Positions 34,516 through 42,265 of a stretch of DNA of 64,000 bases are shown piece after piece. The stretch comes from an uncultured Clostridia bacterium (GTDB lineage Bacteria > Bacillota > Clostridia > Oscillospirales > Ruminococcaceae), in assembly GCA_947168885.1 (NCBI GenBank), contig CAMVNQ010000008.1, positions 62,001-126,000 on the forward strand. The letters are read 5' to 3'. The position numbers and the translations under genes are program-made. Each line of letters opens with the position of its first letter. Positions within the stretch are counted from its first letter, which is position 1. The notes beneath the pieces are model-generated. The model did no database searches. It was not told the DNA's origin and saw only the letters and a program-made list of their open reading frames with translations.

Positions 34516-35811
34516 ATGAAAATAAAGAAGATCATAAAATATCCGATCATATTTTTATATACCGCAATTATTCTCGTAATGCTTCTCATAGGGTCGGCGT
34601 TCATACCGGACGATATGATAAAGGATAATATGCGCTCGTCCGCAGACTTCCTTTGTGAAAAAATAGTGTTCTTTGATCTAATACCGGAAGTCCCCGCGAG
34701 CAAGATCGACAGATACGCGGATTCGATATTGCTTAATATTGCGTATAACTATGATATAGACGACCCGCTGCGCTCGGTGATGATCTCAGAGTACTACTAC
34801 ACAGATTATCAGAACGAAAACGACAATTTTCGCGACGCTGTGACGGAAGGGCTTGAGCCGAATACCCAGTACCTTCGCTACTGGCACGGATCTGCGCTGT
34901 TCGTCCGTATAGCCCACATCTTTACAAATATCCGCGGTATGTACATAATAAGCACAATAGCGGCAGTCGCGCTTTACGGCGTTCTCGGGTTCATTCTCAT
35001 AAAGCACAGGCTTTACGCCGGCGCGATAGCTCTCGGCGTGTCGCTTATAACGGCATCTGTCTGGTTTGTGCCGCTTTCTCTTGAGTACACATGGGTATTC
35101 CTTGTGGCTCCGGCGGCGGCGATAGCGGCAGTAAAACTTGTTCTTTCGGGAAAGTGGAATGCGGTCGGCGCTGTGTTCCTTATTTCGGGAATGGTCACGA
35201 ACTTTCTCGATTTCCTTACCGCGGAAACCGTAACACTTCTTTTCCCGCTGCTGCTAACGATATACACCGCTGAGAAGATCAAGCCGGCACCGACCCGTCC
35301 AAAAGCACTTGGCACGATAAAGCTCTGCGTACTGTGGGGCGTGGGGTACGTCGGTATGTGGGTACTCAAATGGCTTACGGCTGCTGTAGTACTTGGCGAG
35401 GACGTGATGCCTTACATAAGTGAGCATATCACGGAGCGTATGGTCGGTACGAGCTTCGGCGCGGAAGGCGCGAATGTTTTCGCGGCAATATGGCGCAATA
35501 TAAGCTGCCTGTTCCCGCTCTGCTTCGGCGGGGTCGGAACGATAGCGTCGATAGTGCTGTTTGTTGCGGCAGTATATGTATGCGTTGTGTACCACAGAAA
35601 CGGCTTCTCAAAAGCGAACGTCGTCATCTATGCAGCTGTGGGTGCGATACCGCTGCTTCGGTTCGCTGTACTGATGAACCATGCGTATATACACTACTTT
35701 TTCAGCTATCGGGCGCTTGCCGGCACAATATTGGCGATTATTCTCATAATATTTGAGATGATCGGTCTCGGGAGGGCGAAACATGAAGCTCGTAAACGAA
35801 AAAGAGCTTGA
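34516..35811 (+). CDS. Polytopic membrane protein, possible GT-C type glycosyltransferase
   Basis: 431 residues with about ten hydrophobic helices; the first is at residues 8-30, then a large external loop (about 35-130, ending LRYWHGSALFVR), then the remaining helices. That layout (one helix, big loop, many helices) is typical of GT-C glycosyltransferases, but no sure motif is visible. Its end overlaps the following GT2 gene by 29 bases, so they are co-translated, which supports a shared job in lipid-linked sugar transfer. Confidence 0.55.
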   Translation: MKIKKIIKYPIIFLYTAIILVMLLIGSAFIPDDMIKDNMRSSADFLCEKIVFFDLIPEVPASKIDRYADSILLNIAYNYDIDDPLRSVMISEYYYTDYQNENDNFRDAVTEGLEPNTQYLRYWHGSALFVRIAHIFTNIRGMYIISTIAAVALYGVLGFILIKHRLYAGAIALGVSLITASVWFVPLSLEYTWVFLVAPAAAIAAVKLVLSGKWNAVGAVFLISGMVTNFLDFLTAETVTLLFPLLLTIYTAEKIKPAPTRPKALGTIKLCVLWGVGYVGMWVLKWLTAAVVLGEDVMPYISEHITERMVGTSFGAEGANVFAAIWRNISCLFPLCFGGVGTIASIVLFVAAVYVCVVYHRNGFSKANVVIYAAVGAIPLLRFAVLMNHAYIHYFFSYRALAGTILAIILIIFEMIGLGRAKHEARKRKRA

Positions 35812-36490
35812 GCTCTCAGTCATTATGCCATGCCTTAACGAAGAAAACGCGGTCGGAAGCTGCATAGACGAAGCTAAGCGGTTCATTTCCACGCATAACA
35901 TAAAGGCGGAGATCATTATTGCCGACAACGGGAGCACCGACAGTTCGGCACAGAAAGCTGCGGAGCATGGTGCTGTGGTCGTGAGCGAAACACGGCGCGG
36001 CTACGGGCGCGCTATACGCACCGGTATCGGGAATTCACGCGGGGAGATCATCATCTTCGGGGACTGTGACACGACCTATGACTTCCTTCACCTTGAAAGC
36101 TTCTATTATCCGCTTGAGCGCGGCGAGTATGATATAATGATCGGTGACCGGTTTTCCGGAGGTATAGAAAAAGGCGCTATGCCGTTTCTGCATAAGCTCG
36201 GCGTTCCGTTTCTGTCGTGGTGCGGCAGAAGAAAATTCCACACCGACGTGAGGGATTTCCACTGCGGACTCAGGGCGCTCACACGGGAAGCTGCGGAAAA
36301 GATTGACCTTTGCACCGAAGGAATGGAATTCGCAACAGAATTTATAGCAAAAGCGGTAACTGCGGGGCTTCGCATAGGACAGACGCCGACAGTGCTGCGG
36401 TGTGAGGGCTGTAAAAGGCGGTCGAAATTACATACGTTCTCAGATGGTATGCGCCATTTGAAATATATTTACGGCAAGAACTCTTCCTGA
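35783..36490 (+). CDS. GT2 family polyprenyl-phosphate glycosyltransferase
   Basis: 235 residues of the dolichol-phosphate-mannose synthase type: SVIMPCLNEENAVG, IIIADNGSTDSS, GYGRAIRTGI, and the metal-binding FGDCDTTYDF where DxD is expected. No C-terminal membrane pair is present. It would load a sugar onto undecaprenyl phosphate for use outside the membrane, perhaps by the overlapping polytopic protein. GGGAGGG precedes the ATG. Confidence 0.88.
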   Translation: MKLVNEKELELSVIMPCLNEENAVGSCIDEAKRFISTHNIKAEIIIADNGSTDSSAQKAAEHGAVVVSETRRGYGRAIRTGIGNSRGEIIIFGDCDTTYDFLHLESFYYPLERGEYDIMIGDRFSGGIEKGAMPFLHKLGVPFLSWCGRRKFHTDVRDFHCGLRALTREAAEKIDLCTEGMEFATEFIAKAVTAGLRIGQTPTVLRCEGCKRRSKLHTFSDGMRHLKYIYGKNSS

Positions 36491-36508
36491 TGAAAGGAGA
36501 AGTGTTTT

Positions 36509-37855
36509 ATGGAAGACAAGATCATAAAGAAAAGGAAACGAGGTTTTTTCGCGGCGCTTACAGCGCTTGTAATGGCGGCGACAAGCCTTTCGGCTTCGGC
36601 GGGTGCGTATTATTTGAAATTTATTTCCTACGATGCAAGCGCCGGAAAAGCAACTATACAAATTATGGCGGAAGATTCTGATTACACCATTGTGAATGGA
36701 CCAATAACCCTGACAATCAATGTAACACTTAATAATGAACATCCACTTTCTTGTACTGAGGATGGTTGTTTGGATTATGCTTCAGGCTCAATAGGATCGT
36801 TCAACGTTAACACTGATGATGGAGTAGAAGAATTAGAAAACATTTTTGATAGTGGATCTATTAGTGTTCCTGCTCTCGGTCACAACTGGGACAGCGGAAT
36901 AATCACCAAACAGCCCACGACGACCTCAAAGGGCGAAAGAACATATACCTGTCAGCGATGCCAAGCGACAAAGACTGAAGACATTGATATGCTTCCTTCC
37001 GACACCACCGGCGGGGGAACTACTGGCCCTGAGGTTACAACTACTCCCGAGGTGACAACCTACTATAATCCGCCGATATATACCGGTCCGTTCGGCCCAC
37101 CGTCAACGACCCCTCCGGTGACTACTACAACGACCGCTGAAATAACTACCACGCCGGAAGAAACTACAACTGTTGAGGAAACAACTACCACAGCTCCGGA
37201 GACAACTCCCGAGCCCGAAGTGACCACGACGCCCGAAGAAACCACGGCACCGCCTCCTCCACCCGGACCGCAGGACGGTGATGTTATCGAGCTTACCGAC
37301 CCGGTTGTTTCCGCCGAAATCCTTGAACAGATAAAGGGCAAGGACGTTGATGTGGTCATAGACCTCGGTAACGGTCTGAAATGGACGATAAACGGAAAGT
37401 CGATCACCGGCGACGACCTGACGGATATAAACCTCAATGTATCTATAGGCGAAAACGGTATCCCTGTACAGGTCATAAACAAGGTGACCGGCGAGAAATT
37501 CTATATTTCGATACACCTCGACTACGACGGACCCTTCCCATTCGATGCGGAACTTGAGGTCGATCTTAAGAAGAGCAATGCGGGTTATTACGCAAACCTG
37601 TTCTATTATAATCCCGAGCTTTCCGATCTTGAGTATGTAAGCAGCTCGATCATAGACGAAAACGGTGTAGCGCATCTGAACTTCCACCACGCTTCGGATT
37701 ATACGATAGTCATAGATGATAAACCGTTTGACGGAAACTATGAAGACAGCGAACCCGAAGAAGAAAATCCGACAACGGGTGTCCTTCCCTGCGGAATAGC
37801 TCTCGCGGCAGTTTCGGCGGCTGCGGTGATCATATCTTACAAGCGCAAGAAATAA
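36509..37855 (+). CDS. Cell-wall surface protein with Thr/Pro-rich stalk and NPTTG sorting signal
   Basis: 448 residues: signal peptide (1-32), an N-terminal domain to about 135, a zinc-ribbon-like CQRCQATKTED stretch, a Thr/Pro/Glu stalk (about 165-250), a beta domain (250-410), and at the end NPTTGVLP, a hydrophobic helix and KRKK. The last part is a sortase-type wall-anchoring signal. The stalk would suit O-glycosylation by the two upstream genes. The DNA for residues about 34-125 (36610-36880) is visibly AT-richer with different codons from the rest, as if that module were exchanged. Confidence 0.75.
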   Translation: MEDKIIKKRKRGFFAALTALVMAATSLSASAGAYYLKFISYDASAGKATIQIMAEDSDYTIVNGPITLTINVTLNNEHPLSCTEDGCLDYASGSIGSFNVNTDDGVEELENIFDSGSISVPALGHNWDSGIITKQPTTTSKGERTYTCQRCQATKTEDIDMLPSDTTGGGTTGPEVTTTPEVTTYYNPPIYTGPFGPPSTTPPVTTTTTAEITTTPEETTTVEETTTTAPETTPEPEVTTTPEETTAPPPPPGPQDGDVIELTDPVVSAEILEQIKGKDVDVVIDLGNGLKWTINGKSITGDDLTDINLNVSIGENGIPVQVINKVTGEKFYISIHLDYDGPFPFDAELEVDLKKSNAGYYANLFYYNPELSDLEYVSSSIIDENGVAHLNFHHASDYTIVIDDKPFDGNYEDSEPEEENPTTGVLPCGIALAAVSAAAVIISYKRKK

Positions 37856-37886
37856 ATACATTCCTTCCATTTTCCATAGCAAACCA

Positions 37887-37924
37887 AAAAAGCTCCCTTA
37901 ACGATTACGTCAAGGGAGCTTTTG
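37887..37924. terminator. Bidirectional terminator between the surface protein gene and thiT
   Basis: AAAAAGCTCCCTT...AAGGGAGCTTTTGG; A run on the left, T run on the right. Confidence 0.85.
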
Positions 37925-37931
37925 GCTGTGC

Positions 37932-38513
37932 TTACGCCTTTGCGGGTGCGAGAAGCTTTTTGGTCTGCGGCACGGAGAACAGCACCACAGCACCTACGAC
38001 TGTGAATATTATCTCGGGGAGCATATACGAGCCGTTGTAAAGGATGCTGTAGAGGAACTCGTTCTCGGTGGAGAAGCCGCTCCAAAGTTCGCCGAAGGAG
38101 TGCCAGATAAGTACGCCGCTTAAGAAGTGGCTCGCCAGACGTAAGAAAAGAGCGACTGCCGAACCTGTCAACCAACCCGGGAAGCCTTTGCTGCGGAACA
38201 TTCCGGCGGTGCCGATAACAGTGTACGCGAGAATATAGTCGAGAGCGAAGCAGGCTATGAGTGTTCCGGGTGTAAGTCCCCAGCTAAGTACCTCTCCGAG
38301 ATCGACAAAGAGCTGTATCAGAGAGTAAAGGAATGATACAGCAAGTCCTTTGACCACGCCGTACTTGATGCTGAACAGGCAGATCGGAAGCATGGAGAGA
38401 AGCGTTATCGAGCCGCCCCATGGCAGCTTATAGACCTTGACAAAGCTGAGTACGGTCGCGAGTGCGATCATAACGGCTCCCTCGATGAGCATGAGTGTTT
38501 TGGTGTTTTTCAT
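37932..38513 (-). CDS. thiT: Thiamine transporter ThiT (ECF S-component)
   Basis: 193 residues from ATG 38513 (MKNTKTLMLIEGAVMIALAT), with AAAGGA upstream. Six membrane helices. Thiamine-binding landmarks of ThiT are visible: LPWGGSITLLSMLPI, YGVVKGL, and HFLSGVLIWHSF. It captures thiamine for the shared ECF ATPase module, encoded elsewhere. A TPP riboswitch precedes it, which confirms the substrate. Confidence 0.95.
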   Translation of the reverse strand: MKNTKTLMLIEGAVMIALATVLSFVKVYKLPWGGSITLLSMLPICLFSIKYGVVKGLAVSFLYSLIQLFVDLGEVLSWGLTPGTLIACFALDYILAYTVIGTAGMFRSKGFPGWLTGSAVALFLRLASHFLSGVLIWHSFGELWSGFSTENEFLYSILYNGSYMLPEIIFTVVGAVVLFSVPQTKKLLAPAKA

Positions 38514-38623
38514 TGTTTTTCGTCCTTTCTTTTGTCGGTGCAAGGCCGCGTTACTGACCTCGTCACCGCATTTTTACAAAAAGAAGTTCATCCTGCGGTA
38601 CGCAAAACGAGCTTAAAAACCTT

Positions 38624-38713
38624 ATTATCCCTACGGCAGCATTATCTGCATCAGGTTTACAGGTCGGAACGTAATTTCGCTCCCTCTCAGCCGAGTATCA
38701 TCAGCTCCCTTTT
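38624..38713 (-). promoter_or_regulatory. TPP riboswitch of thiT
   Basis: On the minus strand GGGAGC...GGCTGAGAGGG, then ACCTGATGCAGATAATGCTG and CGTAGGGA are the THI-box conserved blocks in order. Downstream, CTTCTTTT can pair with AAAAGAAAG of the ribosome site, so control of translation is the likely output; I see no T-rich terminator in the platform. Confidence 0.95.
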
Positions 38714-38723
38714 TGCGACATTT

Positions 38724-38752
38724 AGTACAGCACAACGTGCATTTTTTGTCAA
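38724..38752 (-). promoter_or_regulatory. thiT promoter
   Basis: Minus strand: TTGACA (38747-38752), 17-base spacer, TGTACT (38724-38729), just before the riboswitch. Confidence 0.65.
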
Positions 38753-38850
38753 TAGTTATTTTGCACACAAGCGGCCGATACCTTCCGCGGGGTATCGCGC
38801 ATATAGCAGAAATTGTGCTTCTTTCGGCGGTATATACCAATATATGCCGA

Positions 38851-38879
38851 TTGACAAAAGTAAAATAATGTGCTATATT
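38851..38879 (+). promoter_or_regulatory. Promoter of the PASTA lipoprotein gene
   Basis: TTGACA (38851-38856), 17-base spacer, TATATT (38874-38879). Confidence 0.75.
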
Positions 38880-38916
38880 AATAACGTATGATTTTCCTCA
38901 AAAGGAGAAGATAGTT

Positions 38917-39951
38917 ATGAAAAAAATAATTGCGGTTTTCGCCGCATTTCTGACGGTATTCTGCATAGCGGGCTGCGACGGCGGCAAAAAGCCGCAGGAG
39001 TCTACCGCTGTAACGACGACCGCCGACCCTGACAGCGTCGAAGTCCCGGATTTCTCCGGCCTTACGCGCGTTCAGATCGAGATGAAGTATCCGAAGCTGA
39101 ACATCGTTTTTGACGAGAAGTACGACGACAAGGCGGAAGAGGACGAGGTCATATCACAGACGCCGTCCGCGGGAACGAAGATAAACAAAGCCGACGAGAT
39201 CACGGTTGAGATAAGTCTCGGCGGAAAGCTTGTCGAGGTCGATGACTATACCGGCAGAAACTATGACGACGCAAAGACGCTCATAGAAAAGCAGGGTCTT
39301 GTCTGCGAAATGGTCTATGATGACAGCGAGACTATCGCCCGCAACTGTATCATAAGCACTATCCCGTCCGCAAGAACGATGGTGGAAAAGGGCTCGAAGG
39401 TCATCTGTTATGTAAGTCTCGGCTCTGCCGTTCAGGAGACACGTATGCCCGATTTCACAGGAATGTCGATAGAGGACGCAACAAGGATCGCTACCGAAAA
39501 CAACATCATGTTCTCGATAACCTATGATGATACCTCTTCTCTTGAACCCGGAACCGTGATCAGGCAGGGTATAGACCCCGATACAGTCATAGAGCCGAAT
39601 ACAAGAGTAGAAGTTACGATTGCCGGTGAAAACGCGTCCGCTTCAAGATCGGCAACCATGTCCCTTACCATTAACAAAGGCTTTGAGGGCGAATTTGAGC
39701 TGAAATACTACATCGACGGCACACTTATACCCGAAAAGACTGAGATAAAGGAATTAAGCCTTACCAGAAAGATCGAGTGGGAAGTCACCGGAACAGATGT
39801 CCACACTTATTCGATAATGGTTTCGAGCCTTACGACCGGCAAGTCCGGAAAGCTCTATGAATACGAGATAGATTTCACGAAGAACCCTCCCGAAAAGATC
39901 CAGAACGACTTCAATTCGAAGGTGTTCTCGGAACTTGTCAAGAAAGACTGA
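38917..39951 (+). CDS. PASTA-domain lipoprotein
   Basis: 344 residues. Lipobox in FCIAGC, short linker, then three PASTA modules (about 42-105 with QTPSAGTKI; 108-175 with STIPSARTMVEKG; 180-240 with RQGIDPDTVIEPN) and a C-terminal beta domain. PASTA modules bind muropeptides and normally form the sensor of Ser/Thr kinases or penicillin-binding proteins, but no kinase is attached here. It is monocistronic, at the outer face of the membrane. Confidence 0.88.
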   Translation: MKKIIAVFAAFLTVFCIAGCDGGKKPQESTAVTTTADPDSVEVPDFSGLTRVQIEMKYPKLNIVFDEKYDDKAEEDEVISQTPSAGTKINKADEITVEISLGGKLVEVDDYTGRNYDDAKTLIEKQGLVCEMVYDDSETIARNCIISTIPSARTMVEKGSKVICYVSLGSAVQETRMPDFTGMSIEDATRIATENNIMFSITYDDTSSLEPGTVIRQGIDPDTVIEPNTRVEVTIAGENASASRSATMSLTINKGFEGEFELKYYIDGTLIPEKTEIKELSLTRKIEWEVTGTDVHTYSIMVSSLTTGKSGKLYEYEIDFTKNPPEKIQNDFNSKVFSELVKKD

Positions 39952-39952
39952 A

Positions 39953-39993
39953 CGTATCCCGCAGGTCACAACCGTCCTGCGGGATAAACTTTT
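39953..39993 (+). terminator. Terminator after the PASTA lipoprotein gene
   Basis: TATCCCGCAGG...CCTGCGGGATA followed by TTTTTT. Confidence 0.9.
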
Positions 39994-40006
39994 TTGTCCG
40001 CGGGTA

Positions 40007-40035
40007 TTGACAAAACGACACCCCTGTGGTATAAT
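40007..40035 (+). promoter_or_regulatory. rpmE promoter
   Basis: TTGACA (40007-40012), 17-base spacer, TATAAT (40030-40035). Confidence 0.85.
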
Positions 40036-40052
40036 TATTAATCGACGACGGT

Positions 40053-40072
40053 CATTGGGTTGCTCCCCAGTG
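40053..40072 (+). promoter_or_regulatory. Leader hairpin of rpmE
   Basis: CATTGGG (40053-40059) pairs with CCCAGTG (40066-40072). Ribosomal protein L31 genes often carry autoregulatory leaders; this short hairpin is a candidate for one, unproven. Confidence 0.4.
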
Positions 40073-40105
40073 ATGTAATTTTGTAAGAGAAATGGCGGTG
40101 ACGGC

Positions 40106-40306
40106 ATGAGAGAAGGAATACATCCGAATTACGAAGCTACAACTATAAAGTGCGCGTGCGGAGCTACATTTGAAACACGTTCCACTAAAAAGGACATCAA
40201 AGTAGAAATATGCTCCAAGTGCCACCCTTTCTTCACCGGTAAGCAGAAGCTCGTTGACGCGGGCGGACGCGTAGATAAGTTCAAGAAGAAGTACAACATG
40301 AAGTAA
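40106..40306 (+). CDS. rpmE: Ribosomal protein bL31
   Basis: 66 residues beginning [20 protein letters not shown] and ending [10 protein letters not shown]. The cysteine pairs CAC and CSKC mark the zinc-containing type of L31. It sits on the 50S subunit at the central protuberance, bridging to 30S. GGCGGTGA precedes the ATG. Confidence 0.97.
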   Translation: MREGIHPNYEATTIKCACGATFETRSTKKDIKVEICSKCHPFFTGKQKLVDAGGRVDKFKKKYNMK

Positions 40307-40312
40307 GCTTCA

Positions 40313-40346
40313 AACCCCCGGCAGGATATCCTGCCGGGGGTTTTTC
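40313..40346. terminator. Bidirectional terminator after rpmE
   Basis: AACCCCCGGCAGG-atat-CCTGCCGGGGGTTTTTC between converging genes. Confidence 0.9.
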
Positions 40347-40349
40347 TTG

Positions 40350-41510
40350 TTATTTCTTGACGGTCACTGTTTTTGACCACTTGCTGTAGTAGGTAACACC
40401 GTTTACGACCTTGTATGTGCGTATTCTGAAAATCTGTTTTCGGCTTGTATCAAGATTCAGTGTGCAGGATTTTTTGCTTGCGGAGAATTTTCCTGCATTT
40501 TCATATGTACTTCCGCCGTCAGGAGAATACTGAATCTGGTAACCGTCTATCCCGCTGACCTTGCTCCATGAAAGTTTGAATTTGCTGCTTGTCTTGCTCG
40601 CTTTAAGGGTGGTGGTTTTTGGAACAATATTGAATGTCAGTGTTTTTGAGCCTGTAAAATCGCCTATCATCTTTATTGTTACAGACGCTTTACCGATATT
40701 CTTGTTGTTTTTATAGGTAAGAGTATAATCTTTGCCCTTTTTGAGGGTATAGTCGGTGTTCACGGTTAATTTCACATCGGGGGTAATCTTTTTTCCGGTG
40801 TATGTCTGATCTGCGATAGTACCGATCTTCAAAGCAGTAATACTTATTTTGGAGTGATCTTCGAGATCCGGTTCGCTGTATTCGTCAAAAATAATATTTG
40901 GCTTGAATTCAGAGTAGGTAATATAGCTGTCGTCTAAAGTATAAAGTTTTTCACGCTTTGATATTAGCAAAGCATAGTAACCTTTTTTGCAGCCCTTAAG
41001 TTTTTCCATGAAATATGCACCGGATTCTGTAGTAGGATCCAAGGTATAAGATATGCCAAGTTTGTATGTCTGATAAGCTACCCTTTTCGTTATAAGCTGT
41101 GTAGTTACTTTCATATCTAAACCCTTGTTGCCTATTGTTTTAAATGAACTCAAAGACAGTTTATCTTCTATTTTTTCCTCAGGGATTTCTACCGGATAAT
41201 AGTATTTTTCGTTTCCTTCCAATATAAGAAAGCCATAGCACATTTTTCCATCGGACAAAAGGCATACATGAACCACTGCATCGGTTTTCGGGTCGGTACG
41301 CACGGAATCATATGCTGAGTTAATTAATCCCTGACTGTAAGGTGTTTCTCCGACAAATATATTTATAATAAACTGACCTTTGTTGTTGTATTTTCCTGTG
41401 AATTCAGCATATTTGTCCAGCGCCCCCGCTGTTACGCTTCCGCATACAAGTGATGTTGCCGCTATCACTCCGACAAGTATAAGTGACAATACTTTTTTAA
41501 TCTTTATCAT
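40350..41510 (-). CDS. Secreted protein with Ig-like and fibronectin III domains
   Basis: 386 residues from ATG 41510 (MIKIKKVLSLILVG) with AAAGGA; upstream frame is leader. Signal peptide (1-30), an unrecognised N-terminal domain to about 210, a repeat-type beta domain (TYTGKKITPDVKLTV, DYTLTYKNNKNIGKASV) and a C-terminal FN3 domain (LSWSKVSGIDGYQIQYS to YSKWSKTV). No wall-anchor signal. The DNA is more AT-rich than its neighbours, suggesting acquisition. Likely an adhesion or glycan-associated exoprotein. Confidence 0.75.
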   Translation of the reverse strand: MIKIKKVLSLILVGVIAATSLVCGSVTAGALDKYAEFTGKYNNKGQFIINIFVGETPYSQGLINSAYDSVRTDPKTDAVVHVCLLSDGKMCYGFLILEGNEKYYYPVEIPEEKIEDKLSLSSFKTIGNKGLDMKVTTQLITKRVAYQTYKLGISYTLDPTTESGAYFMEKLKGCKKGYYALLISKREKLYTLDDSYITYSEFKPNIIFDEYSEPDLEDHSKISITALKIGTIADQTYTGKKITPDVKLTVNTDYTLKKGKDYTLTYKNNKNIGKASVTIKMIGDFTGSKTLTFNIVPKTTTLKASKTSSKFKLSWSKVSGIDGYQIQYSPDGGSTYENAGKFSASKKSCTLNLDTSRKQIFRIRTYKVVNGVTYYSKWSKTVTVKK

Positions 41511-41556
41511 AGTTTTATCCTTTCTACGGCACACAATATTCGGCGCAAAACAAAAA

Positions 41557-41605
41557 TGCGCAGCAATCAAGCTGCGCACCGTAAAAATACAAGCCTGATT
41601 GCTGC
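41557..41605 (-). promoter_or_regulatory. Putative transcription attenuator in the leader of the FN3 gene
   Basis: On the minus strand TGCGCAGC-ttgatt-GCTGCGCA (41557-41578) followed by TTTTTGTTTT is a complete terminator about 45 bases before the start codon. Directly upstream, GCAGCAATCAGGCTT (41591-41605) can pair with the terminator's 5' arm and loop (AGCTTGATTGCTGC, one G-U), forming an antiterminator. The leader from the promoter is about 215 bases. Confidence 0.6.
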
Positions 41606-41732
41606 TACACATATCCGAATCTAAAAAGCACAATTAATTCATGTCTTTTCACACGTCGAAAGAACCCGTATTTCTGCCAAAATTTAAAAGCGTATGAAAA
41701 GATAAAAATATTCGGGAATATGCAGCAATTAT

Positions 41733-41761
41733 ATTTTACCACAAGCTCTAAAAAAATGCAA
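41733..41761 (-). promoter_or_regulatory. Promoter of the FN3 gene
   Basis: Minus strand: TTGCAT (41756-41761), 17-base spacer, TAAAAT (41733-41738). Confidence 0.7.
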
Positions 41762-41828
41762 TAATTTTTTCATAATTTAGTGACATTTGCCCAAAATATA
41801 TTATAATACCCAAAAGAATAGTTGTTAA

Positions 41829-41864
41829 AGCCGCACCTCTTTACGGAGAGTGCGGCTTTTGTGC
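41829..41864. terminator. Terminator at the end of the arabinan locus
   Basis: AAAGCCGCAC...GTGCGGCTTTT lies downstream of the relB-like stop. A second palindrome, CCGGAAAAGT...ACTTTTCCGG (41929-41960), lies between it and the gene. I see no toxin gene in 41865-41987. Confidence 0.7.
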
Positions 41865-41987
41865 ATTATTACCCTGATAGATACTATGCCGTATTTACGG
41901 ATACCGGCGTTCCGGAGCCGACCCGTGTCCGGAAAAGTGCGTGATGACGTACTTTTCCGGCGGGAATGCTGCTAAAGCATAATATAC

Positions 41988-42236
41988 TCAGTTATCGTGT
42001 ACATTATCGGTTACTGCTGTCCGGTCAAGGCATATACCGGTCTGCGCGTCAAGCACAGCCTGCTCTTTTCCGTTGTTATATCTGCGTATAATGAACGGAA
42101 TTCCCTGAAACTCCAGCGCTTCATTGATAAACATATTGACAGCCGTGCTCATATCCAGCCCGAGCGAGCCGAAAAGCTGCTGAGCCCTGGCTTTCGTTTC
42201 AGGATTTATTCTTATGGTGATAACGCTATTGTTCAT
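41988..42236 (-). CDS. RelB/DinJ family antitoxin, no toxin partner seen
   Basis: 82 residues: an N-terminal ribbon-helix-helix (NSVITIRINPETKARAQQLF, then SLGLDMSTAVNMFINEALE) and a partner-binding tail (IPFIIRRYN). RelB/DinJ antitoxins neutralise RelE/YafQ mRNA endonucleases, whose genes usually overlap or follow; nothing of that sort lies downstream before the terminator. It is 29 bases after the ATPase gene, so it is probably carried on the sugar operon transcript. AAGGATATGATTTT precedes the ATG. Confidence 0.8.
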   Translation of the reverse strand: MNNSVITIRINPETKARAQQLFGSLGLDMSTAVNMFINEALEFQGIPFIIRRYNNGKEQAVLDAQTGICLDRTAVTDNVHDN

Positions 42237-42265
42237 AAAATCATATCCTTATCATCTGTCTTTAT

